Assembly: GCA_018000455.1 (NCBI GenBank)
Contig: JAGNJW010000005.1
Location: forward strand, 1-64,000
DNA: 64,000 nt
Direction: 5' to 3'
From: Acidobacteriota bacterium
GTDB lineage: Bacteria > Acidobacteriota > Vicinamibacteria > Vicinamibacterales > UBA2999
The position numbers were made by a program, and so were the translations under genes. The notes beneath the pieces are model-generated. The model saw nothing but the letters and a program-made list of their open reading frames with translations, searched no databases and was not told the DNA's origin. This document shows positions 31,855 to 42,700 of the stretch, in pieces (position 1 is the first letter of the stretch; the number at the start of each line of letters is the position of its first letter).

Positions 31855-32781
31855 ATGCCACTGACGCTCGACCTCGATTTTCTTGGCCGCCGCGGCGTCG
31901 TCGCCACCGCGGCCCTTCGCTGCGACGGTGGCGTGGTGCTGGTCGATCCGGGGCCGACCTCGTGCCTGCCGGCGCTCACGCGGGCCCTCGGCGCGCACGG
32001 TTACACGCTCGACGACGTGCGGGCGCTGCTCCTCACGCACATTCATCTCGATCACGCGGGGGCCACCGGCTCCCTCGTGCAGCGCCGCCCCGGACTCGAG
32101 GTCTACGTCCACGAGCGCGGTGCCCGGCACCTGACGGATCCCGAGAAGCTGCTGTCGAGTGCTACCCGTCTCTACGGCGCCGACATGGACCGTCTGTGGG
32201 GTGGGTTCCTCGCCGTGCCCGAGGCGGCCATCCATCCGCTGGCCGGCGGCGAGTCCCTGTCGGTGGCGGGGAAGAGGTTCGAGGTCGCGTACACGCCGGG
32301 GCACGCCGTACATCACGTCAGCTATCTGGATACCGCCGAACGCACGGCCTATGTGGGTGACACGGCGGGGATCGCCGTCGGTGGCTACGTGCTGGCGGCT
32401 ACGCCGCCGCCCGACATCGACCTCGAACGCTGGCAGGTCAGTCTCGATGCCCTCGACGCGTGGCAGCCGTCGTCGCTCTTCCTCACCCATTTCGGCGTCA
32501 TCCAAGACGCGCGGGGACATCTGTCGCGCTATCGCGACGCACTAGGCCGCTCGGCGGCACGGGCGCGTGACGCGGTCAGGACCGGGGGCGACGAGCCGGC
32601 GCTCACCGAGGCCTGGGTACAGTGGTTGCGGCAGGACGTGCGTCGGGCGGTGTCGGAGGAGGAGGCCGTGGCGCTGGAGGCGGCGGCGCCGTTCGATCAG
32701 ATATGGCAGGGACTGGCGCGGTATTGGCGCAAGCGAGTCGAGCGGGAAGGCGTGGGGGCGCTCGAGGCGCCCCTTCCGTAG
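31855..32781 (+). CDS. MBL-fold metallo-hydrolase
   Basis: A 308-residue metallo-beta-lactamase-fold protein. The metal-binding motif is LLLTHIHLDHAGATGSL (H-x-H-x-D-H), followed by His in TPGHAVHHVSYLD, Asp in AYVGDTAG and His in LFLTHFG, giving a complete dinuclear site. The C-terminal 75 residues are helical and belong to no part of the core fold. Specific substrate unknown; overall layout resembles broad hydrolase or lactonase-like members. Start ATG 31855 is preceded by TACACT rather than a ribosome site. A PilZ gene converges 15 bp downstream. Confidence 0.92.
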   Translation: MPLTLDLDFLGRRGVVATAALRCDGGVVLVDPGPTSCLPALTRALGAHGYTLDDVRALLLTHIHLDHAGATGSLVQRRPGLEVYVHERGARHLTDPEKLLSSATRLYGADMDRLWGGFLAVPEAAIHPLAGGESLSVAGKRFEVAYTPGHAVHHVSYLDTAERTAYVGDTAGIAVGGYVLAATPPPDIDLERWQVSLDALDAWQPSSLFLTHFGVIQDARGHLSRYRDALGRSAARARDAVRTGGDEPALTEAWVQWLRQDVRRAVSEEEAVALEAAAPFDQIWQGLARYWRKRVEREGVGALEAPLP

Positions 32782-32796
32782 CGAGACGCGATCTCC

Positions 32797-33246
32797 TCAG
32801 CAGGCCGCAGCCATGTGGTCGCCCAGCGCGTAGCGCGGGGCCTCGGTCGCGGTCCTCGCGGCCGGGTCGACCAGGAAGCGGAGCGCGTAGCCCTCAGGGC
32901 CGCCAGCGCTCTGACCGCGTTCGACGCGCCACACAGCCGCGAGCACCCGCCCGGTCGTGAGGGGATGGCCGCTGTCGGCCGCCGACGTCTCGAGTTGCAC
33001 GTGCACCAGGCGGAAGAGCGGCAGCGGAGCGGCCGACGAACACTCGACGAACGCGCCGCCATCGCTCAGGTCACGCGTCACGCCGGAGGCGAAGCGCACG
33101 GTGCCGCCCTGGTCTTTCCAGGTCAGGCGGGCGGGCACGGCGACACGCTGGCGCGAGTTGGTGCGCTGGGTCGCGCTGATGGCGGGCATGAGAAGCGAGT
33201 TGGCCACGGAATCCCCCAAAGTGTTGAGCGTCGGTAGTGCAGGCAT
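32797..33246 (-). CDS. PilZ domain protein
   Basis: A 149-residue protein starting at ATG 33246; a longer frame reaches 33309. The PilZ core begins NSRQRVAVPARLTW (RxxxR-type motif around residue 31-35) and carries GVTRDLSDGGAFVECSS (DxSxxG) and a closing YALRFLVD strand. Probably a c-di-GMP-binding protein, with no attached effector domain. The region upstream (33250-33420) is conspicuously AT-rich for this genome and separates it from the sigma-54 regulator gene. Confidence 0.8.
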   Translation of the reverse strand: MPALPTLNTLGDSVANSLLMPAISATQRTNSRQRVAVPARLTWKDQGGTVRFASGVTRDLSDGGAFVECSSAAPLPLFRLVHVQLETSAADSGHPLTTGRVLAAVWRVERGQSAGGPEGYALRFLVDPAARTATEAPRYALGDHMAAAC

Positions 33247-33383
33247 TGCAATACCTGCCCTACTCCAAGATCCGCGCCGTGTCGTGCCGGTAACGCCTAT
33301 AGTGCGCATTTATATGACTCTAAGGTTCAAATGAGACGTTTATACGCACCAGTTGGGAGCTGTCGTTTCGTCCGACATGAATA

Positions 33384-33410
33384 CTTTGTATCCTTGCGGC
33401 TTTCGAATTG
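33384..33410. promoter_or_regulatory. AT-rich intergenic hairpin GTATCC/GGATAC
   Basis: GTATCC (about 33389-33394) and GGATAC (about 33410-33415) form an inverted repeat separated by about 15 bases, flanked by two GAATAC words. It lies in the lowest-GC stretch of the area, just after the sigma-54 regulator stop and upstream of the PilZ gene. It may be a terminator-like stem or a protein-binding site. Confidence 0.25.
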
Positions 33411-33422
33411 GATACCGAATAC

Positions 33423-36383
<2,961 letters not shown>

Positions 36384-36445
36384 CGGTGCGAGTATACGCC
36401 ACAGGATCTGGAGGTTGATGGCCGTGCCGAAGGCCTGTAGTCTCG

Positions 36446-37237
36446 ATGGGTGACACCCTTTCGCGCGCCGGCCCGGCCGGCGGGAGGCCGCCGGTGACGG
36501 GGGCCGGACGCACCGACACCGGCCCGGTAAGGACGGCCAACGAAGACCATTGGCACGTCGACAGCGGCCGTGGACTGTTCATGGTCGCCGACGGCATGGG
36601 CGGCCATCAGGCCGGTGAGGTTGCGGCCCATCTGGCCGTGGCCGAAGTCATCGCTGATCTTCTTGCCTCGGCCGACGACGCCTTCACCTGGCCGCTCGGG
36701 CACGACAGCGGTCTGCCGCGGGCGTCCAGTCGCATCAGCCACGCCCTGCGCCGAGCCAACGACGCCGTCTACGCCGCCGGCGTCGCCGACCCGGCGCTCA
36801 TGGGCATGGGCACGACGCTCACGGTGCTGCTCATCGACCAGGGCCAGGCGGCGATCGGCAGCGTCGGCGACAGCCGGGCCTATCTGGTGCGCGGAGCCCA
36901 GGTTGAAGCCTTGACCCATGACGACACCTGGCTGGCCTCGGTGCTCGGGCGCGACGGGGCTCGCGACGCCGCGGCACGCGCTCACCCGATGCGCCACGTG
37001 CTCACGAGCGTCATTGGCGCGCGGGAGCCGGCCCGTCCCGAAGTGCTCACGCTGGAGGTGCGGCCCGACGACATCCTGGTGCTGGCGACCGACGGCCTCC
37101 ACAACGTCGTCGACGACGCGAGCATCGGGCACCTCGTGCGGGGCTGCGGGGCTGAGGCCGCCGCCGATGCGCTGGTCGAGGCGGCGCTCTCGCATGGCAC
37201 GACCGACAACGTCACGGTCGTGGTCGTCCATCCGTGA
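36446..37237 (+). CDS. PP2C-family Ser/Thr protein phosphatase
   Basis: A 263-residue metal-dependent phosphatase (Stp/PrpC type). Motifs in order: GPVRTANEDHW (first metal Glu-Asp), LFMVADGMGGHQAGEVAA (metal Asp-Gly), MGMGTTLTVLLID, IGSVGDSRAYLVRG, LTHDDTWL, VLTSVIGA, ILVLATDGLHNVVDD and the C-terminal TTDNVTVVVV (TDN metal Asp). It should reverse Hanks-type kinase phosphorylation; no kinase gene is adjacent. The diverging neighbour is the TPR-sigma-54 regulator, which could be part of the same signalling unit, but this is only positional. Confidence 0.94.
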   Translation: MGDTLSRAGPAGGRPPVTGAGRTDTGPVRTANEDHWHVDSGRGLFMVADGMGGHQAGEVAAHLAVAEVIADLLASADDAFTWPLGHDSGLPRASSRISHALRRANDAVYAAGVADPALMGMGTTLTVLLIDQGQAAIGSVGDSRAYLVRGAQVEALTHDDTWLASVLGRDGARDAAARAHPMRHVLTSVIGAREPARPEVLTLEVRPDDILVLATDGLHNVVDDASIGHLVRGCGAEAAADALVEAALSHGTTDNVTVVVVHP

Positions 37238-37308
37238 TCGAGGCCGAGCGGCGAGGGCGCCGGTGGATCCTTCCGCGGCGCCCGGGAATCCCGGTCCCGG
37301 GCATCCGT

Positions 37309-37314
37309 CATAAT
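37309..37314 (+). promoter_or_regulatory. -10-like CATAAT, 9 nt before ATG 37324
   Basis: CATAAT ends 9 bases before the start of the SGNH esterase gene, following GC-rich inverted repeats at 37275-37300. It is a candidate -10 for the esterase/ABC operon. Confidence 0.3.
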
Positions 37315-37323
37315 GGACAAACG

Positions 37324-38052
37324 ATGTTGTTCGGCCGGGTCGCCACCTCCGCGTGGCTCTTCGTGGTAATGGGGTGCGTCGGCTGTGGCAGGGCGCCTGC
37401 ACCGGCTGCGGCCGGCGCTCCGGTCGCAGACGTGGTGCCGGCGTCGGGCTCCGATCGGGCCGATGCGGCGGCCGTCGATGCCGGGCGACGCCTCGTGATA
37501 CTCGGCGACAGCATCACCGCCGGGCTGGGCTTGCCGGCCAGTCGGTCCTACCCGGCGCTCATTCAAGCCCGCTTGGCGGCGCGTAAGACCGGGTGGCACG
37601 TCGTGAACGCCGGCGTCTCTGGTGATACGTCGGCCGGCGGGTTGCGGCGGGTCGAGTGGTCGCTCGAAGGTGGCGCAGCCATCGTCGTCGTCGCGCTCGG
37701 CGGCAATGACGCGCTGCGCGGCTTGCCGGTCGCGGACCTGGAGCGCAACCTCGAGCAGACCGTGCAGCGGGCCCAGGCGGCCGGTGCCCGGGTCGTGCTC
37801 GCTGGCATGGAGGCGCCGCCGAACACTGGCCCCGAATACACGGCGGCCTTCCGCGCCGTATACCCGGCCATCGCGGCCCGGCGCGACGCGACGCTGGTGC
37901 CGTTCCTGCTCGAGGACGTCGCTGGCATCGAGGCGCTGAACCAGGCCGACGGCATCCATCCCAACGAGGCCGGCGCGCGGCGTGTCGCAGACACGGTCTG
38001 GCGCGCGCTCGAACCCATCGTGCGCGAGCTCGAGGTCGGCCCCACCAGATGA
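37324..38052 (+). CDS. tesA: SGNH-fold arylesterase/lysophospholipase (TesA-like), lipoprotein
   Basis: A 242-residue exported hydrolase. The signal MLFGRVATSAWLFVVMGC gives a likely lipid Cys18 (Cys21 also possible), then an Ala/Pro linker. The SGNH blocks are complete: block I VILGDSITAGLGL with nucleophile Ser63, block II Gly in GVSGDTSAGG, block III ALGGND with Asn127, and block V DGIHPNEAG with Asp208 and His211. Closest in style to E. coli TesA (periplasmic thioesterase/esterase). ATGA overlap with the ABC ATPase gene reproduces the tesA-ybbA-ybbP arrangement. Confidence 0.92.
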   Translation: MLFGRVATSAWLFVVMGCVGCGRAPAPAAAGAPVADVVPASGSDRADAAAVDAGRRLVILGDSITAGLGLPASRSYPALIQARLAARKTGWHVVNAGVSGDTSAGGLRRVEWSLEGGAAIVVVALGGNDALRGLPVADLERNLEQTVQRAQAAGARVVLAGMEAPPNTGPEYTAAFRAVYPAIAARRDATLVPFLLEDVAGIEALNQADGIHPNEAGARRVADTVWRALEPIVRELEVGPTR

Positions 38053-38741
38053 TCACCTTGCGCGGCGTCTCGAAGACGGTGATGAGCGGCGACCGCCCGC
38101 TCACCATCCTGCATCCTCTCGATTTGTCGGTGTCGGACGGCCAGTTCCTCGCCATCGTCGGTCCGTCCGGCAGTGGCAAGACGACGCTGCTCGGTCTCAT
38201 GGCCGGCCTCGACGCGCCGACCTCTGGCACGATCGAAATCGGCGGCACCGACATCACCGCCCTCGACGAAGACCGCCTGGCGGTGCTGCGCGGGGCCCGC
38301 ATCGGCTTCGTCTTCCAGTTCTTCCATCTCGTGCCCTCGCTCACGGCGCTCGAAAACGTGCTCGTGCCGATGGAACTGGTTGGGCGCCGCGGCGCCCGGG
38401 AGCGCGCGGCGGCGCTGCTGACGGAAGTCGGACTGGCCGAACGGGCGCATCACTACCCGACGCAGCTCTCGGGCGGCGAACAGCAGCGGGTGGCGATTGC
38501 CCGCGCCCTCGCCAACGATCCCCCGCTGATTCTCGCCGATGAACCGACGGGGAACCTCGACGGCGCCAACGGACGGCACATCCTCGACCTGCTGCTGTCG
38601 GTGCGCACGGCCCGCCAGGTGACCCTCGTGCTCGTGACGCACGACGCCGAGATCGCCGCCCTCGCCGACACGCGCCTGACGCTGCGCGACGGCCGTCCGG
38701 TGCCCGAGTTGACGACCGCCGATGTGGGAGGCGGGCGATGA
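38049..38741 (+). CDS. ybbA: ABC transporter ATP-binding protein (YbbA/LolD-like)
   Basis: A 230-residue ABC ATPase of the MacB/LolD/YbbA group. It has Walker [15 protein letters not shown], a Q-loop in [20 protein letters not shown], signature LSGGEQQR, Walker [14 protein letters not shown] and the H-loop VLVTHD. It overlaps the esterase gene (ATGA at 38049) and the permease gene (ATGA at 38738), so the three are translated as an operon. The partner permease has eight or more helices and is YbbP-like. E. coli YbbAP is not fully understood; lipid or lipoprotein extrusion is a plausible role. Confidence 0.94.
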   Translation: MITLRGVSKTVMSGDRPLTILHPLDLSVSDGQFLAIVGPSGSGKTTLLGLMAGLDAPTSGTIEIGGTDITALDEDRLAVLRGARIGFVFQFFHLVPSLTALENVLVPMELVGRRGARERAAALLTEVGLAERAHHYPTQLSGGEQQRVAIARALANDPPLILADEPTGNLDGANGRHILDLLLSVRTARQVTLVLVTHDAEIAALADTRLTLRDGRPVPELTTADVGGGR

Positions 38742-41272
38742 GGTTCGTGGCGGTGATGGCCGGGCGCGAGATGCGCGCGTCATGGCGCCGCCTGCTGTTC
38801 TTCTTTCTCTGCATCGCCCTCGGTGTTGGCGCCATCGTCACGCTCCGCTCGGTCATCCAGAGCGTGCGGCAGGTGTTTGCGGGGGAAGCCCGGGCGCTGC
38901 TCGGCGCCGACCTGGTCGTGTCGAGCTCCCGGCCGATCGACGGCGAGGTCGCGGCTACGGTGGACGCACGCCTGAGTGCGGCCGGCGCCGCGGTGACGCG
39001 GACGGCCGAGACCGCCACGATGGCCCGCGCCGCCGCCGGCGGCGGTCAGGCGCGGATGGTCGAGTTGAAGGCCGTCGGTCCGGGGTTCCCCTACTACGGC
39101 ACGTTGCAGCTCGAGCGGGAGGCTCAGTACACCCATGCCATGGTGGCGGGCGGCGGGGCACTGGTGCGCCCGGAGTTGCTCGCGCAGCTCGGCCTCGCGG
39201 TCGGCGACCGTCTGGCGATTGGCGGCAAGGAGTTCGTCGTCCGCGGTGTCATCCAGGCCGAGCCGGGGCGCCGCCTGGGCGCCTTCAGCCTCGGACCGCG
39301 CGTCATCGTCGACCTGACCGATCTCGAACAGACGTCGCTGCTCGACTTCGGCAGCCGGGTGACCTATCAACGGCTCGCAAAGGTGCCCGACGCCGCGCTG
39401 CCGGGTCTCGTGACCGCGCTGCGCGGGGACGTCAAGAACAGGTTCATCCGCGTGCGCTCGTACACCGCCACCGAGGGCGATCTCGGCGAGGACTTCGCGC
39501 GCGCCGAGAACTACCTGAGTCTTGTGGGCCTGATTGTCGTCATCCTGGGCGGTGTGGGCGTCTCGAGCGTCACGCGGGTGTTCGTCCAGCAGAAGATCAA
39601 GAGCATCGCTATCCTCAAGTGCCTTGGCGCGCGTGGCGGCCAGGTGCTGGCCATCTACATGGCGCAGGTGACGGCGCTCGGCGTGCTCGGAAGCGTCGTT
39701 GGCGTGGCGATGGCAGTGGCGGTGATGGCCTGGATCCCCGCCTTCCTCGGGCCGGCCGTGACCGCCGGCATCAACGTCACTTACCGCCTGACGCCTTCGG
39801 CGGTGGCGCAGGGGGCCGGTACCGGGTTGCTCGTGTCGATGCTGTTTGCGCTCGTGCCGTTGCTCGACGTCCGCCATGTGAAACCTTCGCAGCTGCTGCG
39901 CGACGAGGAGGTGGCCGGGCGACGCGATCCCGCGCGCTGGCTGGCGATGGCCGCCGTGGGTGGCGCCCTCATCGGCGTCACGATGTGGCAGGCCGGGTCG
40001 ATGCGGATCGGCGGGATCGTCGCGGCGGGGTTCGCGGCGCTCGCCGTCGTGCTCTATCTTGCCGGGCGGGCGCTCATCGCGGCCGTGCGTCCGCTGGCGG
40101 CCTCACCGTGGTTCCCGTTGCGCCACGCGGCCTTGCAGCTCACGCGGCCGGGCGGGCAGGTCCACCTGGTGCTGCTCACCGTCGGACTTGGCACTTTCTT
40201 CATTCTCGGCGTGCGGGCCCTGCAGGAGAACCTCGTGCAGGAAGTGGCGGTCGACATGGCGGCCGACGCACCCGACATGTTCCTGCTCGACATTCAGCGC
40301 GATCAACTCGACGGCGTGCTGGCGGCGCTCACCGCCAGCATGCCGGCCGGCAGTCCGGCGCCGCGGGCCCTGCCCGTGCTCCGCGCCCGCGTGACTGGCG
40401 TGCAGGGTCGCGAGGTCACCCTCGACGACTACGAAGACGTGCGCGGCCGCGGCTCACTCGCCCGCGAGTACACGGTAACCTACCGATCGGCGCTCGAGAA
40501 CAATGAACGCATCGTGGCTGGCGCTCGCTGGGACACCACGCCGGCGCCGGAGGGCGAAGTCTCGATTGAGGAGAGCATTCGCGACCGCTTCGGCATCGAC
40601 GTTGGCGACACCATGCGGTTCGATGTCTTGGGCCGGGTGGTGTCGGCCACGGTGACGACCGTCAGGCACGTCGAGTGGAGCGACAGTCGCGCCGGTGGCT
40701 TCATGTTCGTCTTTCGGCCCGGACTGCTCGATGCAGCTCCGCACGGCCACATTGCTTTCGTACGCGGGCCAGCGTCGACCGCCGACCGCGCCGGCCTGCT
40801 CGGCAGGCTCGCCCGGGAGTATCCGAACGTCTCGGTCATCGACGGGCGCGAGATGCTGGCGGCGATCACCACCGTGGTCGACAACGTCACGCTCGCCGTG
40901 ACCGTCGTCGGCTCGCTGGTGGTCGTGAGCGGCCTGCTGATCCTCATTGGCGCGGTCGCCATGACCAAGTTCCGACGGGTCTACGAAGCGGCGATACTGA
41001 AGACGCTCGGCGCGACCCGGCGCGTCATCGCCACCATGCTGCTGCTCGAGTACGGCGTGCTCGGCGCCCTGGCCGGTGTGCTCGGCGCGGTCGGGGCCGC
41101 CGGTCTGACCTGGGCGCTCAGCCGGTTTGCCTTCGACATGGCCTACCGTTCGCCGACGTTGCTGCTCGTTGTCGGCGTGGCCGTGTGCGGGCTGACGGTG
41201 TCGGCCGTGGGCGTGGCGTCGAGCTGGGACGTGCTGCAGCGGCGCCCGCTCTCGACGCTGAGCGGCCGCTAG
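38738..41272 (+). CDS. ybbP: ABC transporter permease (YbbP-like, FtsX/MacB superfamily)
   Basis: An 844-residue inner-membrane permease. It shows an N-terminal helix ([20 protein letters not shown]), a large periplasmic domain (about 45-240), a first FtsX-type helical bundle ([20 protein letters not shown] ... [20 protein letters not shown]), central helices, a second periplasmic domain and a last FtsX bundle ([40 protein letters not shown]). That duplicated layout is typical of YbbP. With the YbbA-like ATPase it forms a complete transporter, next to the TesA-like lipoprotein esterase. Confidence 0.92.
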   Translation: MRFVAVMAGREMRASWRRLLFFFLCIALGVGAIVTLRSVIQSVRQVFAGEARALLGADLVVSSSRPIDGEVAATVDARLSAAGAAVTRTAETATMARAAAGGGQARMVELKAVGPGFPYYGTLQLEREAQYTHAMVAGGGALVRPELLAQLGLAVGDRLAIGGKEFVVRGVIQAEPGRRLGAFSLGPRVIVDLTDLEQTSLLDFGSRVTYQRLAKVPDAALPGLVTALRGDVKNRFIRVRSYTATEGDLGEDFARAENYLSLVGLIVVILGGVGVSSVTRVFVQQKIKSIAILKCLGARGGQVLAIYMAQVTALGVLGSVVGVAMAVAVMAWIPAFLGPAVTAGINVTYRLTPSAVAQGAGTGLLVSMLFALVPLLDVRHVKPSQLLRDEEVAGRRDPARWLAMAAVGGALIGVTMWQAGSMRIGGIVAAGFAALAVVLYLAGRALIAAVRPLAASPWFPLRHAALQLTRPGGQVHLVLLTVGLGTFFILGVRALQENLVQEVAVDMAADAPDMFLLDIQRDQLDGVLAALTASMPAGSPAPRALPVLRARVTGVQGREVTLDDYEDVRGRGSLAREYTVTYRSALENNERIVAGARWDTTPAPEGEVSIEESIRDRFGIDVGDTMRFDVLGRVVSATVTTVRHVEWSDSRAGGFMFVFRPGLLDAAPHGHIAFVRGPASTADRAGLLGRLAREYPNVSVIDGREMLAAITTVVDNVTLAVTVVGSLVVVSGLLILIGAVAMTKFRRVYEAAILKTLGATRRVIATMLLLEYGVLGALAGVLGAVGAAGLTWALSRFAFDMAYRSPTLLLVVGVAVCGLTVSAVGVASSWDVLQRRPLSTLSGR

Positions 41273-41302
41273 TGCCCGGCGCCGTCCGGGCGTGAGGGCG
41301 CG

Positions 41303-41311
41303 TGCTATCAT
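41303..41311 (+). promoter_or_regulatory. Extended -10 TGCTATCAT upstream of dksA-like gene
   Basis: TG-N-TATCAT, an extended -10 form, 46 bases before ATG 41358. No clear -35. It would drive the dksA-like/ferritin-like/folK operon independently of ybbP. Confidence 0.3.
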
Positions 41312-41357
41312 CGGATGTTGGCCGGGCGGCGGGCCCGAGCGGTCTGGAGCACCCTCA

Positions 41358-41696
41358 ATGAACGTGGCTGTCTACAAGGACCTCCTGTTGCGGAAGCGAG
41401 CCGAGCTGTCCTCGGCATCCGGCGTGAAGCCCATCCAGCACTCGATGGAGCACAACAACGGCCGGCAGGGCGACATGGCCGACCAGGCCAGCGGCAACAA
41501 CGAGGTGCACATCGCACTCAAGCTGAAGCAGACCGATGCCAAGATTCTGCAGGCCATCGACGAAGCACTCGTGCGCATCGACAAGGGCGCCTACGGTGTT
41601 TGCCGCGACTGCGGCGAGCCCATCGCCGAGCCCCGCCTGAACGCGATTCCCTGGACGCGCGTGTGCATCGCCTGCAAGGAGAAGCAGAAGGCGTGA
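41358..41696 (+). CDS. TraR/DksA-family zinc-finger protein
   Basis: A 112-residue protein of the DksA/TraR group. A helical coiled-coil-like N-terminal part (VYKDLLLRKRAELSSASG ... VHIALKLKQTDAKILQAIDE) precedes the zinc finger YGVCRDCGEPIAEPRL ... WTRVCIACKEKQK (C-x2-C...C-x2-C). DksA-type proteins bind RNA polymerase through its secondary channel and adjust transcription with ppGpp. The coiled-coil tip acidic pair (DxxDxA in DksA) is not clearly present, so an RNA polymerase role is uncertain. GTGA overlap with the next gene. Confidence 0.88.
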   Translation: MNVAVYKDLLLRKRAELSSASGVKPIQHSMEHNNGRQGDMADQASGNNEVHIALKLKQTDAKILQAIDEALVRIDKGAYGVCRDCGEPIAEPRLNAIPWTRVCIACKEKQKA

Positions 41697-42169
41697 CCCC
41701 CCCTGATCTGGCTCCGTGGCTCCGCGAGTTCTACGTCGAGCGTCTGGCCCTCCTGGAGCAGCATGTCGTCTCCGCGCGCGGTGTCGGCGACTACGACGTG
41801 AACAACGCATATCAGAACGTCGTCGCCCGCGACGAGACGCACGTCTATTGGGTGCACCAGGCGCTTCTCGATGTCGGGGGCACTGTGCCAGCCCCTGCCG
41901 CCGGTGCCAGCGCGTCGACCGCGACGGGCCGCGAACTGGCGGCAGCCGACGCGGCCGCCAATCAGGCGTTTGTCGCCAAGTGGACGCCCAAGGTGGCAGA
42001 CGTCACGCACGCGCGGCATCGCAAGATGCTGCTGGTGATTCTCGGCGAGATGCAAGAGCACCAGCGGCTCTTCCAGCAGGCCGCCGAAGGCCGCATCGAC
42101 ATCGTCGGCGTGCCCATGGCCGGCACCGTCCGCGCCGGCACAGTGCTCGGCACCCGCTGGGTGGAGTGA
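41693..42169 (+). CDS. Ferritin-like helical protein, function unknown
   Basis: A 158-residue protein starting at GTG 41693, overlapping the previous stop. It is predicted all-helical with Glu/His pairs spaced as in ferritin-like bundles: REFYVERLALLEQHVV, VVARDETHVYWVHQALLD, ARHRKMLLVILGEMQEHQRL. An Ala/Ser/Thr linker splits the helices at about 70-85. This suggests a four-helix bundle that might bind a metal, but the ligand pattern is not canonical and I recognise no named family. It lies between a DksA-like gene and folK, each overlapping by GTGA. Confidence 0.65.
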   Translation: MTPPDLAPWLREFYVERLALLEQHVVSARGVGDYDVNNAYQNVVARDETHVYWVHQALLDVGGTVPAPAAGASASTATGRELAAADAAANQAFVAKWTPKVADVTHARHRKMLLVILGEMQEHQRLFQQAAEGRIDIVGVPMAGTVRAGTVLGTRWVE

Positions 42170-42669
42170 CCAGGGCCCGGCCGGCGGTGACGCACACACG
42201 CGTCGCAGTGGCCCTGGGCAGCAATGTCGGTGATCGCGCGGCCCACCTGGCGTGGGCGCTCGAGGCGTTGGCCTCCGTGCTCACCGGCCTGCGCTGCTCG
42301 GCGGTGGCGAATACGGCGCCGCACGACGTCCCCGACGACCAGCCCGATTATCTGAACGCCGTCGTCGTCGGCGCGACGGCGCTCGCACCGCGGAGGCTGC
42401 TCGAGTTGTTGCTACGTCTGGAGGGCGAGCGCGGCCGCCGGCGTGACGGTGTGCGCGCCGCGCGAACGCTCGACCTCGACCTCATCGTCTACGGGACGCG
42501 CATCATCGACGAGCCGGGCCTCGTCGTGCCGCATCCGCGCTTCAGGGAACGGGACTTCGTGCTGGGCCCGCTGGCGGCACTGGCGCCGCGGTGGCGTGAT
42601 CCGGTCACCGGGCACACAATGGCGGCGCTATGGCGGGCGCGCCGGCGGGCCACCGCGGAACAGCGGTAG
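42166..42669 (+). CDS. folK: 6-hydroxymethyl-7,8-dihydropterin pyrophosphokinase (HPPK)
   Basis: A 167-residue enzyme transferring pyrophosphate from ATP to hydroxymethyl-dihydropterin in folate synthesis. It shows VAVALGSNVGDRAAHL at the N-terminus, ANTAPHDVPDDQPDYLNAVV, the family signature RAARTLDLDLIVYG with two catalytic Asp, and PHPRFRERDFVLGPLAAL. GTG 42166 overlaps the preceding stop; GTG 42187 is an alternative start closer to the usual N-terminus. Other folate genes are not in the window. Its 3' end lies 31 bp from the converging efflux permease gene. Confidence 0.94.
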   Translation: MTRARPAVTHTRVAVALGSNVGDRAAHLAWALEALASVLTGLRCSAVANTAPHDVPDDQPDYLNAVVVGATALAPRRLLELLLRLEGERGRRRDGVRAARTLDLDLIVYGTRIIDEPGLVVPHPRFRERDFVLGPLAALAPRWRDPVTGHTMAALWRARRRATAEQR

Positions 42670-42700
42670 GCCCCGGCGCGGCGGCCTTCCGGACGGGACC

